Source: Kribbella solani
Lineage (GTDB): Bacteria > Actinomycetota > Actinomycetes > Propionibacteriales > Kribbellaceae
Reading direction: 5' to 3'
DNA: 64,000 nt
Assembly (NCBI RefSeq): GCF_014205295.1
Contig: NZ_JACHNF010000001.1
Coordinates: 1,116,001 to 1,180,000 of the forward strand
A program made the translations under genes and the position numbers. The stretch's first letter is position 1; every line of letters starts with the position of its first letter. This document shows positions 36,955 through 45,016 of the stretch, one piece after another. The notes under the pieces were generated by a model. The model saw nothing but the letters and a program-made list of their open reading frames with translations, was not told the origin of the DNA and made no database searches.

Positions 36955-38190
36955 ATGCCGATGAGGTATCCGTACGGAGTGCGGGATGAGTTTTTCGCGC
37001 TGGTGGGTGGTGGGTGGTCGGTGCAGTCAGCGGCGTCGGCGGTCGGCGTGTCGTGGGATACGGGTTCGTTGTGGTGGCGAACATCGGGGCTTGTGGAGCC
37101 ATCGTTGCGGCAGAACAGAGCTGGTGGGTTGCCGGGCAGCGTGCCGGCAGCAGTCCCGGGTGGGGTCGCGGGTGGGGTCGCGGGGACGCGAGCTCGGCGG
37201 CCGTTGACCAGTGAGGACCGGGCGGTGATCGCTGTGCTGTTACGGCAGGGGTTGTCGTATGCCGGGATCGGTGAGGCGATCGGGCGGGACAAGTCGGTGA
37301 TCTGGCGTGAGGTGGCCCGCAATCGCGGCCGGGACGGGTCCTATTGGGCGCCGGTGGCTCACCGTGCCGCTCATGAGCGGCGGCGCCGGCCCAAGGAGTT
37401 CAAGCTGGCCGCCGATCCGGGGCTGTGCGCCCGGATCACCGGCTGGATGGACACCGGCTGGTCCCCGGGCCTGATCGCGGCAGTACTGCGCCGTGATCAC
37501 CCCGGCGACAGCGCGCAGGAGAGGATGGCTCGTGTGTCGCACGAAACCATCTACCAAGCGCTGTATGTGCAGACCCGCGGCCAGCTGCGACAAGACCTGC
37601 ACCGGCAGTTGAGCCTGCGCCGCACGGCCCGCAAACCCCGCGGCGGCGACCATCGCCAGGCCCGAAACCCGTACCGGGAAGCGTTCACGATCAGTCAACG
37701 CCCCGCCGAGGCCACCGACCGTGCCGTGCCCGGACATTGGGAAGGCGACCTGATCATCGGCACCGGCAACCGCTCCGCGGTCGGCACACTGGTCGAGCGC
37801 ACCACCCGGTTCACCATCTTGCTGCACCTGCCCGGCCAGCACGACGCCGACACCGTGGCCGAGACCATGATCACCCAGATGCGCACCCTGCCCGACCACC
37901 TGCGCCGCTCCCTGACCTGGGACCGCGGACGCGAACTAGCCGCCTACCGGCGCATCCAGCTCGATCTGAACATGCCTGTCTACTTCTGCGACCCCCACTC
38001 CCCCTGGCAACGCGGCACCAACGAGAACACCAACCGGCTCCTGCGGTTCTGGCTCACCAAAGGCACAGACCTGTCCACCCACACCGCCGCCAGCCTCGAC
38101 CAGATCGCCACCACCCTCAACCAACGACCCCGCCCTACACTCAACCTCAAAACCCCAGCCCAAGCACTGGCCGAACTACTCGTTGCTTAG
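36955..38190 (+). CDS. IS30 family transposase
   Basis: 411 aa from the ATG at 36955, which has GGAAGG 8 nt upstream. An N-terminal region with a Gly/Ala-rich stretch precedes the HTH (RRPLTSEDRAVIAVLLRQGLSYAGIGEAIGRDKSVIWREV, seen as LSYAGIGEAIGRDKSVIWRE). The DDE catalytic core has Asp in PGHWEGDLIIG, Asp in LTWDRGREL and Glu in PWQRGTNENTNRLLR, the IS30 arrangement. It ends NQRPRPTLNLKTPAQAL, also typical. The stop lies within the right inverted repeat. Confidence 0.95.
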   Translation: MPMRYPYGVRDEFFALVGGGWSVQSAASAVGVSWDTGSLWWRTSGLVEPSLRQNRAGGLPGSVPAAVPGGVAGGVAGTRARRPLTSEDRAVIAVLLRQGLSYAGIGEAIGRDKSVIWREVARNRGRDGSYWAPVAHRAAHERRRRPKEFKLAADPGLCARITGWMDTGWSPGLIAAVLRRDHPGDSAQERMARVSHETIYQALYVQTRGQLRQDLHRQLSLRRTARKPRGGDHRQARNPYREAFTISQRPAEATDRAVPGHWEGDLIIGTGNRSAVGTLVERTTRFTILLHLPGQHDADTVAETMITQMRTLPDHLRRSLTWDRGRELAAYRRIQLDLNMPVYFCDPHSPWQRGTNENTNRLLRFWLTKGTDLSTHTAASLDQIATTLNQRPRPTLNLKTPAQALAELLVA

Positions 38191-38207
38191 ACCACTGGAC
38201 CCCGCCC
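38181..38207 (+). repeat. IS30-type right terminal inverted repeat
   Basis: 27 bp ending CCACTGGACCCCGCCC; it overlaps the last codons of the transposase gene, as is common in IS30 elements. Confidence 0.85.
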
Positions 38208-38208
38208 A

Positions 38209-38226
38209 GCCATTTCAGGGGTTAAC
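38209..38226 (+). repeat. Diverged direct copy of the palindrome arm right of the IS
   Basis: GCCATTTCAGGGGTTAAC differs from the copy at 36846-36863 at two of 18 positions. The two copies flank the IS as direct repeats, and ACCACTGAAAGTGG just after it forms a small hairpin. Confidence 0.5.
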
Positions 38227-38297
38227 CACTGAAAGTGGATTTCCACAGATCGGCGGCACGGCCCCCGCTGAGTACTCTGAGCGCGGATGCTGGTCAG

Positions 38298-39245
38298 ATG
38301 AACCCGAGGCTCACCCTGGTGGCGGAACGGCAGGCTGGTGTTTTCAGCCGCCGGCAAGCCCTCTCCAGTGGCTATACGCCGACGCAGATCCGCGCGCGGC
38401 TCAACGACGGTCGATGGGTGCGCATTCGGCACGGCCAGTACGCCGAGTGGGCGGATCTGGCGGCCATGGAGCCGTGGAGCCGAGCCCGGCAGGAGCACCT
38501 GCGCCTGGTACACGCAGTCGTCAATTCGAGGCGCCGCAGCAAGGTCGCGGTCAGTCATCAGTCCGCGCTGGCTCTGCACGGCCTGCCTCTGTGGGGCCTC
38601 GACCTGGGCCGCGTTCATCTGACCCGGCAGGACGTGACCACAAGCGGGCGGATCGCGGGCGTACACCATCACGCCGGAGAACTGGCGCCCGCTGACCTGA
38701 CCCAAGTTGCCGGCCTCGTCACGACGACGGCTGCTCGGGCCGCGTTCGAGACTGCGTGTACGACGTCCTTCGAGGCCGCGGTCGTGAGCATCGACGCGGC
38801 GCTCCACGCGAACGCCGTCAGCGATGAGGAGGTGTACCGACTGCTTGCCGCAACTGAGTACTGGCCACGCAGCGCGACCGCCCGCGCCGCCTGGAACTTC
38901 AGCGATGCCCGGTCGGAGTCGGTCGGAGAATCGAGACTCCGGGTCCTGATGGCCAACCATGGTCTGCCGGAACCGGAGTTGCAGGTCGAGTTCCACGATG
39001 CCCACGGGCTCGTCGCCAGGGTGGACTTCTTCTTCGACGATTTCGACACGGTGGTCGAGTTCGACGGGAAGCTGAAGTACGCGAACGCGACCGCGGAGGT
39101 GCTGGTCCACGAGAAGTACCGCGAAGACCGGTTGCGCGCACTAGGCCTCCAGGTCGTCCGCTCCGACTGGACGGATCTCAGTCGGCCGGATCGTCTGCTG
39201 TCCCAGCTCCGAAACGCATTCGCCCGCGCCCACGACGCGGCCTGA
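38298..39245 (+). CDS. AbiEi-like winged-helix and DUF559-type endonuclease-fold protein
   Basis: 315 aa from the ATG at 38298. The N-terminus (AERQAGVFSRRQALSSGYTPTQIRARL, then GRWVRIRHGQYAEW) resembles the wHTH of type IV AbiEi-like antitoxins. The C-terminal domain has VDFFFDDFDTVVEFDGKLKYAN, a gap, and HEKYREDRLRALGLQVVRSDW. This is a DUF559/Vsr-like endonuclease fold with D...EFDGK-type acidic residues and Lys. Such proteins are common and numerous in Kribbella-type genomes, with no proven role. No AbiEii partner is adjacent. It borders the IS. Confidence 0.72.
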   Translation: MNPRLTLVAERQAGVFSRRQALSSGYTPTQIRARLNDGRWVRIRHGQYAEWADLAAMEPWSRARQEHLRLVHAVVNSRRRSKVAVSHQSALALHGLPLWGLDLGRVHLTRQDVTTSGRIAGVHHHAGELAPADLTQVAGLVTTTAARAAFETACTTSFEAAVVSIDAALHANAVSDEEVYRLLAATEYWPRSATARAAWNFSDARSESVGESRLRVLMANHGLPEPELQVEFHDAHGLVARVDFFFDDFDTVVEFDGKLKYANATAEVLVHEKYREDRLRALGLQVVRSDWTDLSRPDRLLSQLRNAFARAHDAA

Positions 39246-39261
39246 CGCCACCGGCTGATAC

Positions 39262-39414
39262 TTGCCCGGCGCACGCCCGGCGCACGCCCGGCGCACGCCC
39301 GGCCCCCGCCGCCCGGCGCACACTCGGCCCCGCCCGCTGCTCACCGCCCGCTGCTCGCCGCCCACCGCTCGCCGCCCACCGCTCGCCGCCCACCGCTCGC
39401 CGCCCACCGCTCAC
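39262..39414 (+). repeat. Tandem repeats: GCCCGGCGCAC and CCGCCCACCGCTCG units
   Basis: An 11-bp unit GCCCGGCGCAC occurs about three and a half times near 39267-39305. Near 39358-39414 the 14-bp unit CCGCCCACCGCTCG occurs four times, the last with one change. Frames through it give only low-complexity peptides. Confidence 0.8.
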
Positions 39415-39466
39415 CGCCGGTTGCGCGTCCGCCGCCCGCTGTTCGCTGCCGGTTGTGCGTCCGCCG

Positions 39467-39550
39467 TTTGAGAGGTGAACGTCCGCTCTTGCCCGTTCCA
39501 GTGCCGTACGCGACTGGTGAACGGGCGAGCGGAGACGTTCACCTCTCAAA
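39467..39550. repeat. Complete 84-nt palindromic repeat (hairpin element)
   Basis: The outer arm TTTGAGAGGTGAACGTC (39467-39483) pairs exactly with 39534-39550. Then CGCTC pairs with GAGCG, GCCCGTTC with GAACGGGC, and CAGT with ACTG, leaving 2-nt bulges and a 10-nt loop. Every pair is Watson-Crick. The arm sequence recurs at 36846 and, diverged, at 38209, so this is an interspersed repeat family, perhaps REP- or MITE-like. Confidence 0.8.
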
Positions 39551-39583
39551 TGGCAACTGGGCAGGGGCTGATGGAGGGTCTGG

Positions 39584-39614
39584 TGGGGGGCGGGTGGGGG
39601 TGGGTGTGCGGGGG
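39584..39614 (+). other. G-quadruplex-forming tract
   Basis: Runs GGGGGG, GGG, GGGGG, GGG and GGGGG separated by 1-5 nt meet the standard intramolecular G-quadruplex pattern on the plus strand. Further G-rich sequence continues to about 39690, upstream of the winged-helix gene. Confidence 0.6.
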
Positions 39615-39732
39615 TGAGTGTGGGGGGTGAGTGTGGCGGGTGGGGTGGTCGTTGGGTAGGGCGCCGGTTGGGTTGGGGATGCGGGGTTGGAAGAGGTCAG
39701 GAGTTGTCCGCTTTGGTGGTTAGGGTCGGGGG

Positions 39733-41100
39733 ATGGAGATCAGCTGGGAGGCCGTGGTTGCGCGGCGGATGCGGCGGCACTTTCTGATCGAGCCCGCGGC
39801 GACGCCGGTGGAGGCGGTGCGGGCGATGTGCGGGGCGCATGCGCAGATCGCGGCGGCCGGGGAGGTGTCGGTGGCATTGCGAGTGGCCGGCGCCACGCGA
39901 GCAACCGTGCAACAACAGGTGATGGGCGCCACGACGAGCGGGCAGCCAGCGCGTGGCGCGACGGGCGGGCGGCAAGTGGGAGCCACGACTGGCGGGCGGC
40001 AAGTGGGAGCCACGACGGGCGGGCGGCAAGTGGGAGCCACGACGGGCGGGCTGCAGGCAGGTGGTGTGTCGGTCGTGCAGGAAGCGGGTGCCGGGGCGGA
40101 TGGGCAGCAGGTCGATGGTGCGCCGGGTGGGCTGCAGGTGGGTGCCGGGGTGGGTGGGCTGGCGGTGGGTGGGGTGGGGCTGGTGAAGACGTTTGGGGCT
40201 CGGGGGACTGTGCATTTGTTGCCGGTTGAGGATTTGGGGATGTGGACGGGGGCGTTGGGGGCGTTGCCATCGGTTTCGCAGCCGCAGGGGGCGATTCGGA
40301 TGAGTGCGGACGAGATCGCGCAGGTGGTGGTGGCGATCGGCGAGGCACTTGCGGAGGACGATCTGACCGTGGACGAACTGTCCGCGGAGGTGATCCGGCG
40401 GACGGGGCCGTGGGCGCACGAACCGACATTTCCCGCGTTCCAGGGGGAGTGGTCGCGCTGGCGGCAGGCGATTTCGGTCGCGGCGCACGCGGGCGTGCTG
40501 TGTCACGGACCGATGCGCGGGCGGCTCACCACGTACTCGAATCCGCATCGCCGGCAACCGTTCGAGCCGATGCCGGCCGAGAAGGCGCTGACCGAGCTGC
40601 TGCACCGCTACCTCTACGCGTACGGACCCGCGACGCCGCAGCAGTTCGCCCGCTGGCTGAAGGTTCCGGCGACCGCGGTCAAGCCGTACTTCGCGGATCT
40701 TCCGTACGGGCGACTCGCGGACCAAACCGTATGGTATGCCCCGGGTGACGGCGATTTTTCGGACGAGCGGGCGGAGGGTGTACGCCTGCTGCCGTACTTC
40801 GATGCCTATGGGGTTGGCAGTTACCCGCGGGAGTTGCTCTTTCCCGGGAAGGCGTTCGCCCGTGCGACCGCACGCGGGCAGGCCGGGAACTACCCGCTGC
40901 TGCTGGTCGACGGTGTGGTCGCCGGTGTCTGGCATCAGAAGAAGGCCGGGCGCACCCTGCAGTTCACGGTCGAGGCGCTCAGCCCGTTGAACAAGCGTCG
41001 CCGTGGGTTGCTCGAGCAGGAGGTGGACCGGCTGGGCGAGATCCTCGGGGGCACGCCGTCGCTGACGCTCGGCGAGGTGACGGTCGGCGCCCACGCCTGA
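39733..41100 (+). CDS. Winged-helix DNA-binding domain protein (HTH_42) with repeat insertion
   Basis: 455 aa. The start MEISWEAVVARRMRRHFL and AVRAMCGAHAQIAAAGEVSVALRV match the HTH_42 (YcaQ/AlkX-like) family. The family text resumes at LVKTFGARGTVHLLPVEDLG, TYSNPHRRQPFEPMPAEKAL, and VRLLPYFDAYGVGSYPRELLF. Between residues about 62 and 150 lies a Gly/Ala/Val/Gln-rich insertion not expected in the family, including the 9-aa repeat TGGRQVGAT. Relatives of this family unhook DNA crosslinks as glycosylases; the role here is unproven. Confidence 0.8.
   Translation: MEISWEAVVARRMRRHFLIEPAATPVEAVRAMCGAHAQIAAAGEVSVALRVAGATRATVQQQVMGATTSGQPARGATGGRQVGATTGGRQVGATTGGRQVGATTGGLQAGGVSVVQEAGAGADGQQVDGAPGGLQVGAGVGGLAVGGVGLVKTFGARGTVHLLPVEDLGMWTGALGALPSVSQPQGAIRMSADEIAQVVVAIGEALAEDDLTVDELSAEVIRRTGPWAHEPTFPAFQGEWSRWRQAISVAAHAGVLCHGPMRGRLTTYSNPHRRQPFEPMPAEKALTELLHRYLYAYGPATPQQFARWLKVPATAVKPYFADLPYGRLADQTVWYAPGDGDFSDERAEGVRLLPYFDAYGVGSYPRELLFPGKAFARATARGQAGNYPLLLVDGVVAGVWHQKKAGRTLQFTVEALSPLNKRRRGLLEQEVDRLGEILGGTPSLTLGEVTVGAHA
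39958..40050 (+). repeat. In-frame 27-bp minisatellite inside the winged-helix gene
   Basis: The unit GGGCGGGCGGCAAGTGGG followed by AGCCACGAC is present about three times almost unchanged, with a fourth diverged copy. Each unit encodes nine residues, so copy-number changes keep the frame. Confidence 0.85.
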
Positions 41101-41105
41101 CAGGC

Positions 41106-41176
41106 ACCCCGCCCGAGCCGAGCAACCCGCCCGAGCCGAGCAACCCGCCCAAGCCCGAGCAACCCGCCCAAGCCCG
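41106..41176 (+). repeat. Tandem repeat after the winged-helix gene
   Basis: About four units of 18-19 bp built on CCGCCCGAGCCGAGCAAC, later ones reading CCCGCCCAAGCCCGAGCAA. It is non-coding and lies about 200 bp before metK. Confidence 0.75.
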
Positions 41177-41381
41177 CGCGGCGTACGCCTGATCCGGCAG
41201 CGATTGTCCGGAATGTGATCAGCTATCTCGGATTCTGGATGTTTTCGGAGCGTCAGCCCGACGTGGCTGGAAACTGCTGGCATACTTCCCAAGATGCATC
41301 GTCATCCGCCGGTGCATGGGGGGATCGTGCGGCTGTGCCAACCCGCGGTCGTGCGGCAGACGAGGAATCCGAGGGAGAACT

Positions 41382-42575
41382 GTGGCGAGCCGCCTTTTCA
41401 CGTCCGAGTCCGTGACCGAAGGTCACCCGGACAAGATCGCTGACCAGATCAGCGACTCCATCCTCGACGCGCTGCTGGCCGAGGACCCGAAGAGCCGGGT
41501 CGCGGTCGAGACCCTGATCACCACGGGTCTGGTCGTGGTCGCGGGTGAGGTCACCACGACGGCGTACGTCGACATTCCGGGGATCGTGCGGGCCCGCATC
41601 CTGGAGATCGGCTACGACTCGTCCCTGAAGGGTTTCGACGGCGCGTCCTGTGGGGTGCAGGTCGCCATCGGGAGCCAGTCACCGGACATCGCCCAGGGCG
41701 TCGACACCGCGTACGAGACGCGCTCGTCGGCGTCGGAGGACGCGCTGGACCTGCAGGGCGCCGGCGACCAGGGCCTGATGTTCGGGTACGCGTCGAACGA
41801 GACGCCCGAGCTGATGCCGTTGCCGATCACGATCGCGCACCGGCTGTCCGAGCGGCTGTCCGAGGTGCGCAAGAACGGCACCCTGGCGTACCTGCGCCCG
41901 GACGGCAAGACCCAGGTCACGGTCGAGTACGACGGTGACAAGGCGGTACGGATCGACACCGTGGTGGTGTCCAGCCAGCACGCGGCGGACATCAACCTGG
42001 AGTCGATGCTGACGCCGGACATCAAGAAGCACGTGGTCGACCCGGTGCTGGAGCAGTTCGACATCGATTCGGCCGACTACAAGCTGCTGGTGAACCCGAC
42101 CGGCCGGTTCGAGATCGGTGGCCCGATGGGCGACGCCGGGCTGACCGGCCGGAAGATCATCATCGACACGTACGGCGGGATGGCGCGGCACGGTGGTGGC
42201 GCGTTCTCCGGCAAGGACCCGTCGAAGGTGGACCGTTCGGCCGCGTACGCGATGCGCTGGGTGGCGAAGAACATCGTCGCCGCCGGGCTCGCGGACCGGG
42301 TCGAGTGCCAGGTCGCGTACGCGATCGGCAAGGCGGCGCCGGTCGGGTTCTACGTCGACACCTTCGGTACCGAGAAGGTGCCGGTGAGCAAGATCGCCGA
42401 GGCGGCGCGCGAGGTGTTCGACCTGCGGCCGGCCGCGATCATCCGCGACCTGGAGCTGCTCCGCCCGATCTACGCCCAGACCGCGAAGAACGGTCACTTC
42501 GGCCGTACCGGCGAGGACTTCACCTGGGAGCGCACCGACCGCGTCGAGGCACTGAAAGCAGCGGTCAACAAGTAA
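41382..42575 (+). CDS. metK: S-adenosylmethionine synthetase
   Basis: Makes SAM from methionine and ATP. 397 aa. [20 protein letters not shown] holds the ATP-binding His and Asp; [12 protein letters not shown] is the flexible-loop hexapeptide, and [19 protein letters not shown] is the phosphate-binding motif. The GTG at 41382 has GAGGGAG upstream; an earlier in-frame start at 41316 has none. No SAM riboswitch is recognised in the 280-nt leader. A strong terminator hairpin follows. Confidence 0.97.
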   Translation: MASRLFTSESVTEGHPDKIADQISDSILDALLAEDPKSRVAVETLITTGLVVVAGEVTTTAYVDIPGIVRARILEIGYDSSLKGFDGASCGVQVAIGSQSPDIAQGVDTAYETRSSASEDALDLQGAGDQGLMFGYASNETPELMPLPITIAHRLSERLSEVRKNGTLAYLRPDGKTQVTVEYDGDKAVRIDTVVVSSQHAADINLESMLTPDIKKHVVDPVLEQFDIDSADYKLLVNPTGRFEIGGPMGDAGLTGRKIIIDTYGGMARHGGGAFSGKDPSKVDRSAAYAMRWVAKNIVAAGLADRVECQVAYAIGKAAPVGFYVDTFGTEKVPVSKIAEAAREVFDLRPAAIIRDLELLRPIYAQTAKNGHFGRTGEDFTWERTDRVEALKAAVNK

Positions 42576-42582
42576 GTAGCGG

Positions 42583-42614
42583 GCCCGGCCGCCGAGTAAG
42601 CGACGGCCGGGCCG
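42583..42614 (+). terminator. Rho-independent-type hairpin after metK
   Basis: GGCCCGGCCG (42583-42592) pairs perfectly with CGGCCGGGCC (42605-42614), with a 12-nt loop, 7 nt after the metK stop. There is no U-tract, as is common in GC-rich actinobacteria. Confidence 0.7.
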
Positions 42615-42680
42615 GCGCTTGTCCACAGCCAGGGTGTCGGCCTCCGACGGTGCGTGGTCGTGGCCGACTAGAGTTTCCCG

Positions 42681-44714
42681 GTGACATCGAACGGCGAGTC
42701 CCCGGAGCAGTTGACGCTGCTGCGCGACACCGTTCGCAAGTCGCGTACGAAGGAGCCCGCCGGGATCACCGCGACGCTGCCGGTGGCCCGGATCGCGGTC
42801 GATGTCTCGTTGCCGCATCTCGACCGGCCGTTCGACTACCTCGTCCCGGACGATCTGGCCGCGGCGGCGCAGCCCGGCGCGCGGGTGAAGGTGCGGTTCG
42901 CCGGCAAGGACCTGGCCGGGTACGTGCTGGAGCGGCTGGACGCGTCCGATCACGACGGCAAACTGGCCCGGCTCCGCAAGGTCGTTTCGCCTGAGCGGGT
43001 GCTGACGCCGGAGGTCGCCGACCTGTGTCGCGCGGTCGCCGATCGGTACGCCGGGGTGCTCGCCGATGTCACCCGGCTCGCCGTTCCGCCGCGGCACGCG
43101 AAGGTGGAAGGTGAGGCGCTGCGCTGCGATCAGCCCGCGCGGCCGCCGAAGTCGACGTCACGGTCCGAATGGGCGCCGTACCCGGCTGGTTTTCTGGACG
43201 CGATCTCCCGCGCGGAGTCGCCGCGCGCTGTCTGGACCGCGGTGCCTGGCGCCGACTGGGCGCTCGCGTTCGCGCAGGCCGCGGCCGTATGCGCCGCGTC
43301 CGGCCGTGGCGCGCTGCTGCTCGCTCCGGACGCCCGCGATCTCGAGCGGCTCGCTGCCGCGTGTAAGTCCGTGCTCGGCGAAACCGGCTTTGTCACGCTG
43401 TCGGCGGACCTCGGCCCGACCGCGCGCTACCGCGCCTTCCTCGCCGCCGTACGCGGATGCGCGCGCGTCGTCATCGGCACCCGCGCGGCCGCGTTCGCGC
43501 CGGTCGCGGACCTCGGTTTGGTGGCGATGTGGGACGACGGCGACGAGTCGTACGCCGAGCCGCGCGCCCCGTACCCGCATGCCCGGGAAGTCCTGCTTTT
43601 GCGGGCGTTCCGGCAGCAATGCGCCGCGCTGCTCGGTGGGTACGCGCGGTCGGCGGAGGCGGCGGCGTTGCTGGAGTCCGGGTTCGCGCACGAGCTGATC
43701 GCGGACCGTACGGCGATCCGCGCGGCCGCGCCGGCCGTACACATCGCGGGGGAGTCGGACATCGACCTGGCCCGCGACCCGGGCGCGCGGGCGGCGCGGT
43801 TGCCGCACCGGGCGTTCGAGATCGCGCGGGACGGGTTGCGTACGGGGCCGGTGCTCGTGCAGGTTCCACGAGCCGGGTACTTGCCGAGTCTGGTCTGCCA
43901 AACCTGCCGCGCGCCGTCGCGATGTACGACCTGCGGCGGAACGTTGCGGCGTACGGGCGGCTCCGGTCCGGCGAGTTGCAGTATGTGCGGACGGCCCGCG
44001 ACCGACCACCGGTGCCCGGAGTGCGGTGACACCCGGATGCGCGCGGCGGTGATCGGCGCACGTCGGACCGCGGAGGAGCTCGGCCGTGCCTTTCCCGGAG
44101 TCGTGGTGCGTACGTCGGGTGGTGACAACATGCTCGACGTCGTTTCGGATGCGGCCGCGCTGATCGTGAGTACGCCAGGCGCCGAGCCGGTCGCGGAAGG
44201 TGGTTACAGCGCCGCGCTGCTTCTGGACACGTGGCTGATGCTGTCCCGCCCTGACCTCCGTGCACCGGAAGAGGCCGTCCGCCGCTGGTTCAACGCCGCC
44301 GCGCTGGTACGCCCGGCCAGCTCCGGCGGCACCGTCATCCTGGTCGGCGACCCGTCCGCGCTGCCCCTCCAGGCCATCGTCCGCTGGAGCCCCGAAGGCT
44401 ACGCGGCCCGCGAAATCGAGGACCGCCGCACCGCCCGCCTCGCCCCCGCCGCCAAACTCGCCGAACTCACCGGCCCCGGCGAGTCCGTCAACGACCTGAT
44501 CACCCGCCTCCGCGACACCATCCCACCGTCCGCCGGCCTGGAGGTCCTCGGCCCGGTAGACGTCGACGACGAAACCGTCCGCGCCGTCGTCCGCACCCCC
44601 CGCCCCCAAGGCCCCACCCTCGTCCGCTCCCTCAAAGACGCCCAATCAGCCCGCACCACCAAAAAGAACCCCGGCACCGTCCGAATCCAGGTAGACCCAC
44701 CGACCTTCGGCTGA
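42681..44714 (+). CDS. priA: Primosomal protein N' (PriA), actinobacterial type without Walker A
   Basis: 677 aa. The N-terminal DNA-binding domain (VARIAVDVSLPHLDRPFDYLVPDDL, GARVKVRFAGKDLAGYVLE) is typical of PriA. In the helicase region the ATP-binding loop is absent (VPGADWALAFAQAAAVCAAS) and the DEEH box is replaced by MWDDGDESY. The zinc module is intact: CQTC, CTTC, CSMC and CPEC pairs near residues 410-450. As in mycobacteria it may restart replication without its own ATPase, or act structurally. Confidence 0.9.
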   Translation: MTSNGESPEQLTLLRDTVRKSRTKEPAGITATLPVARIAVDVSLPHLDRPFDYLVPDDLAAAAQPGARVKVRFAGKDLAGYVLERLDASDHDGKLARLRKVVSPERVLTPEVADLCRAVADRYAGVLADVTRLAVPPRHAKVEGEALRCDQPARPPKSTSRSEWAPYPAGFLDAISRAESPRAVWTAVPGADWALAFAQAAAVCAASGRGALLLAPDARDLERLAAACKSVLGETGFVTLSADLGPTARYRAFLAAVRGCARVVIGTRAAAFAPVADLGLVAMWDDGDESYAEPRAPYPHAREVLLLRAFRQQCAALLGGYARSAEAAALLESGFAHELIADRTAIRAAAPAVHIAGESDIDLARDPGARAARLPHRAFEIARDGLRTGPVLVQVPRAGYLPSLVCQTCRAPSRCTTCGGTLRRTGGSGPASCSMCGRPATDHRCPECGDTRMRAAVIGARRTAEELGRAFPGVVVRTSGGDNMLDVVSDAAALIVSTPGAEPVAEGGYSAALLLDTWLMLSRPDLRAPEEAVRRWFNAAALVRPASSGGTVILVGDPSALPLQAIVRWSPEGYAAREIEDRRTARLAPAAKLAELTGPGESVNDLITRLRDTIPPSAGLEVLGPVDVDDETVRAVVRTPRPQGPTLVRSLKDAQSARTTKKNPGTVRIQVDPPTFG

Positions 44715-45016
44715 CCTCTCGGGCCTGTGGATAGACCGCAGTGGCTGACCAGTCTTCCTGTACGACGATTGCGGTCCGGGAACGCACGGACGGACGAGGA
44801 CGATGGAGTGCGACCAGTTCGGTCGTGAGTACCAGCGCCGGCGCCGCCGGACCAGTCACCCGAGTTGAGGCAACTTCGGGCAACAGGTACGGCAGCTTGG
44901 CGCGAGACAGCACGCTGAGTGCAGCAGACGCAGGTTCTTGGCCTGCTCGCGCCCATGACCGACGACGGTTGTTGGACGACCTCCTCGCGGTCGGAGGGTG
45001 GGCAGGCGCCGGCTGT
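44715..45016. other. Intergenic region priA / DUF5937 gene, nothing recognised
   Basis: 302 nt between convergent genes. Short frames exist on both strands, but none has a credible ribosome site plus recognisable protein character. No strong terminator hairpin, tRNA or repeat was seen. Confidence 0.6.

Larger units (their letters stand above)
36908..38207 (+). mobile_element. IS30-family insertion sequence, complete
   Basis: 1300 bp bounded by 27-bp terminal inverted repeats that differ at one position: left end 36908-36934 begins GGGCGGGGTCCAGTGGTC, right end 38181-38207 is its complement. One transposase gene fills the element. No clear short target duplication flanks it. It is inserted within a palindromic repeat and separates coaBC from metK. 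The intact frame and ends suggest recent or current mobility. Confidence 0.88.
39246..39732. other. Repeat-rich intergenic region, no gene
   Basis: 487 nt without a credible reading frame. In order it holds 11-bp tandem repeats, 14-bp tandem repeats, a complete 84-nt palindrome and a G-rich tract with G-quadruplex potential. The left part is C-rich and the right part G-rich on the plus strand. Confidence 0.8.

Noticed and set aside
36846-38226. A composite element bounded by the 18-bp direct repeats flanking the IS
   Set aside because: The precise inverted repeats at 36908 and 38207 define the IS ends; the direct copies are better explained as members of the palindromic repeat family.
39958-40050. 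CRISPR-like repeats
   Set aside because: The repeats are contiguous, without spacers, and encode in-frame amino acids; a minisatellite. No cas gene is present.
41181-41381. Possible SAM riboswitch before metK
   Set aside because: I could not find the conserved SAM-I, SAM-II or SAM-IV core sequences or helices in the leader.
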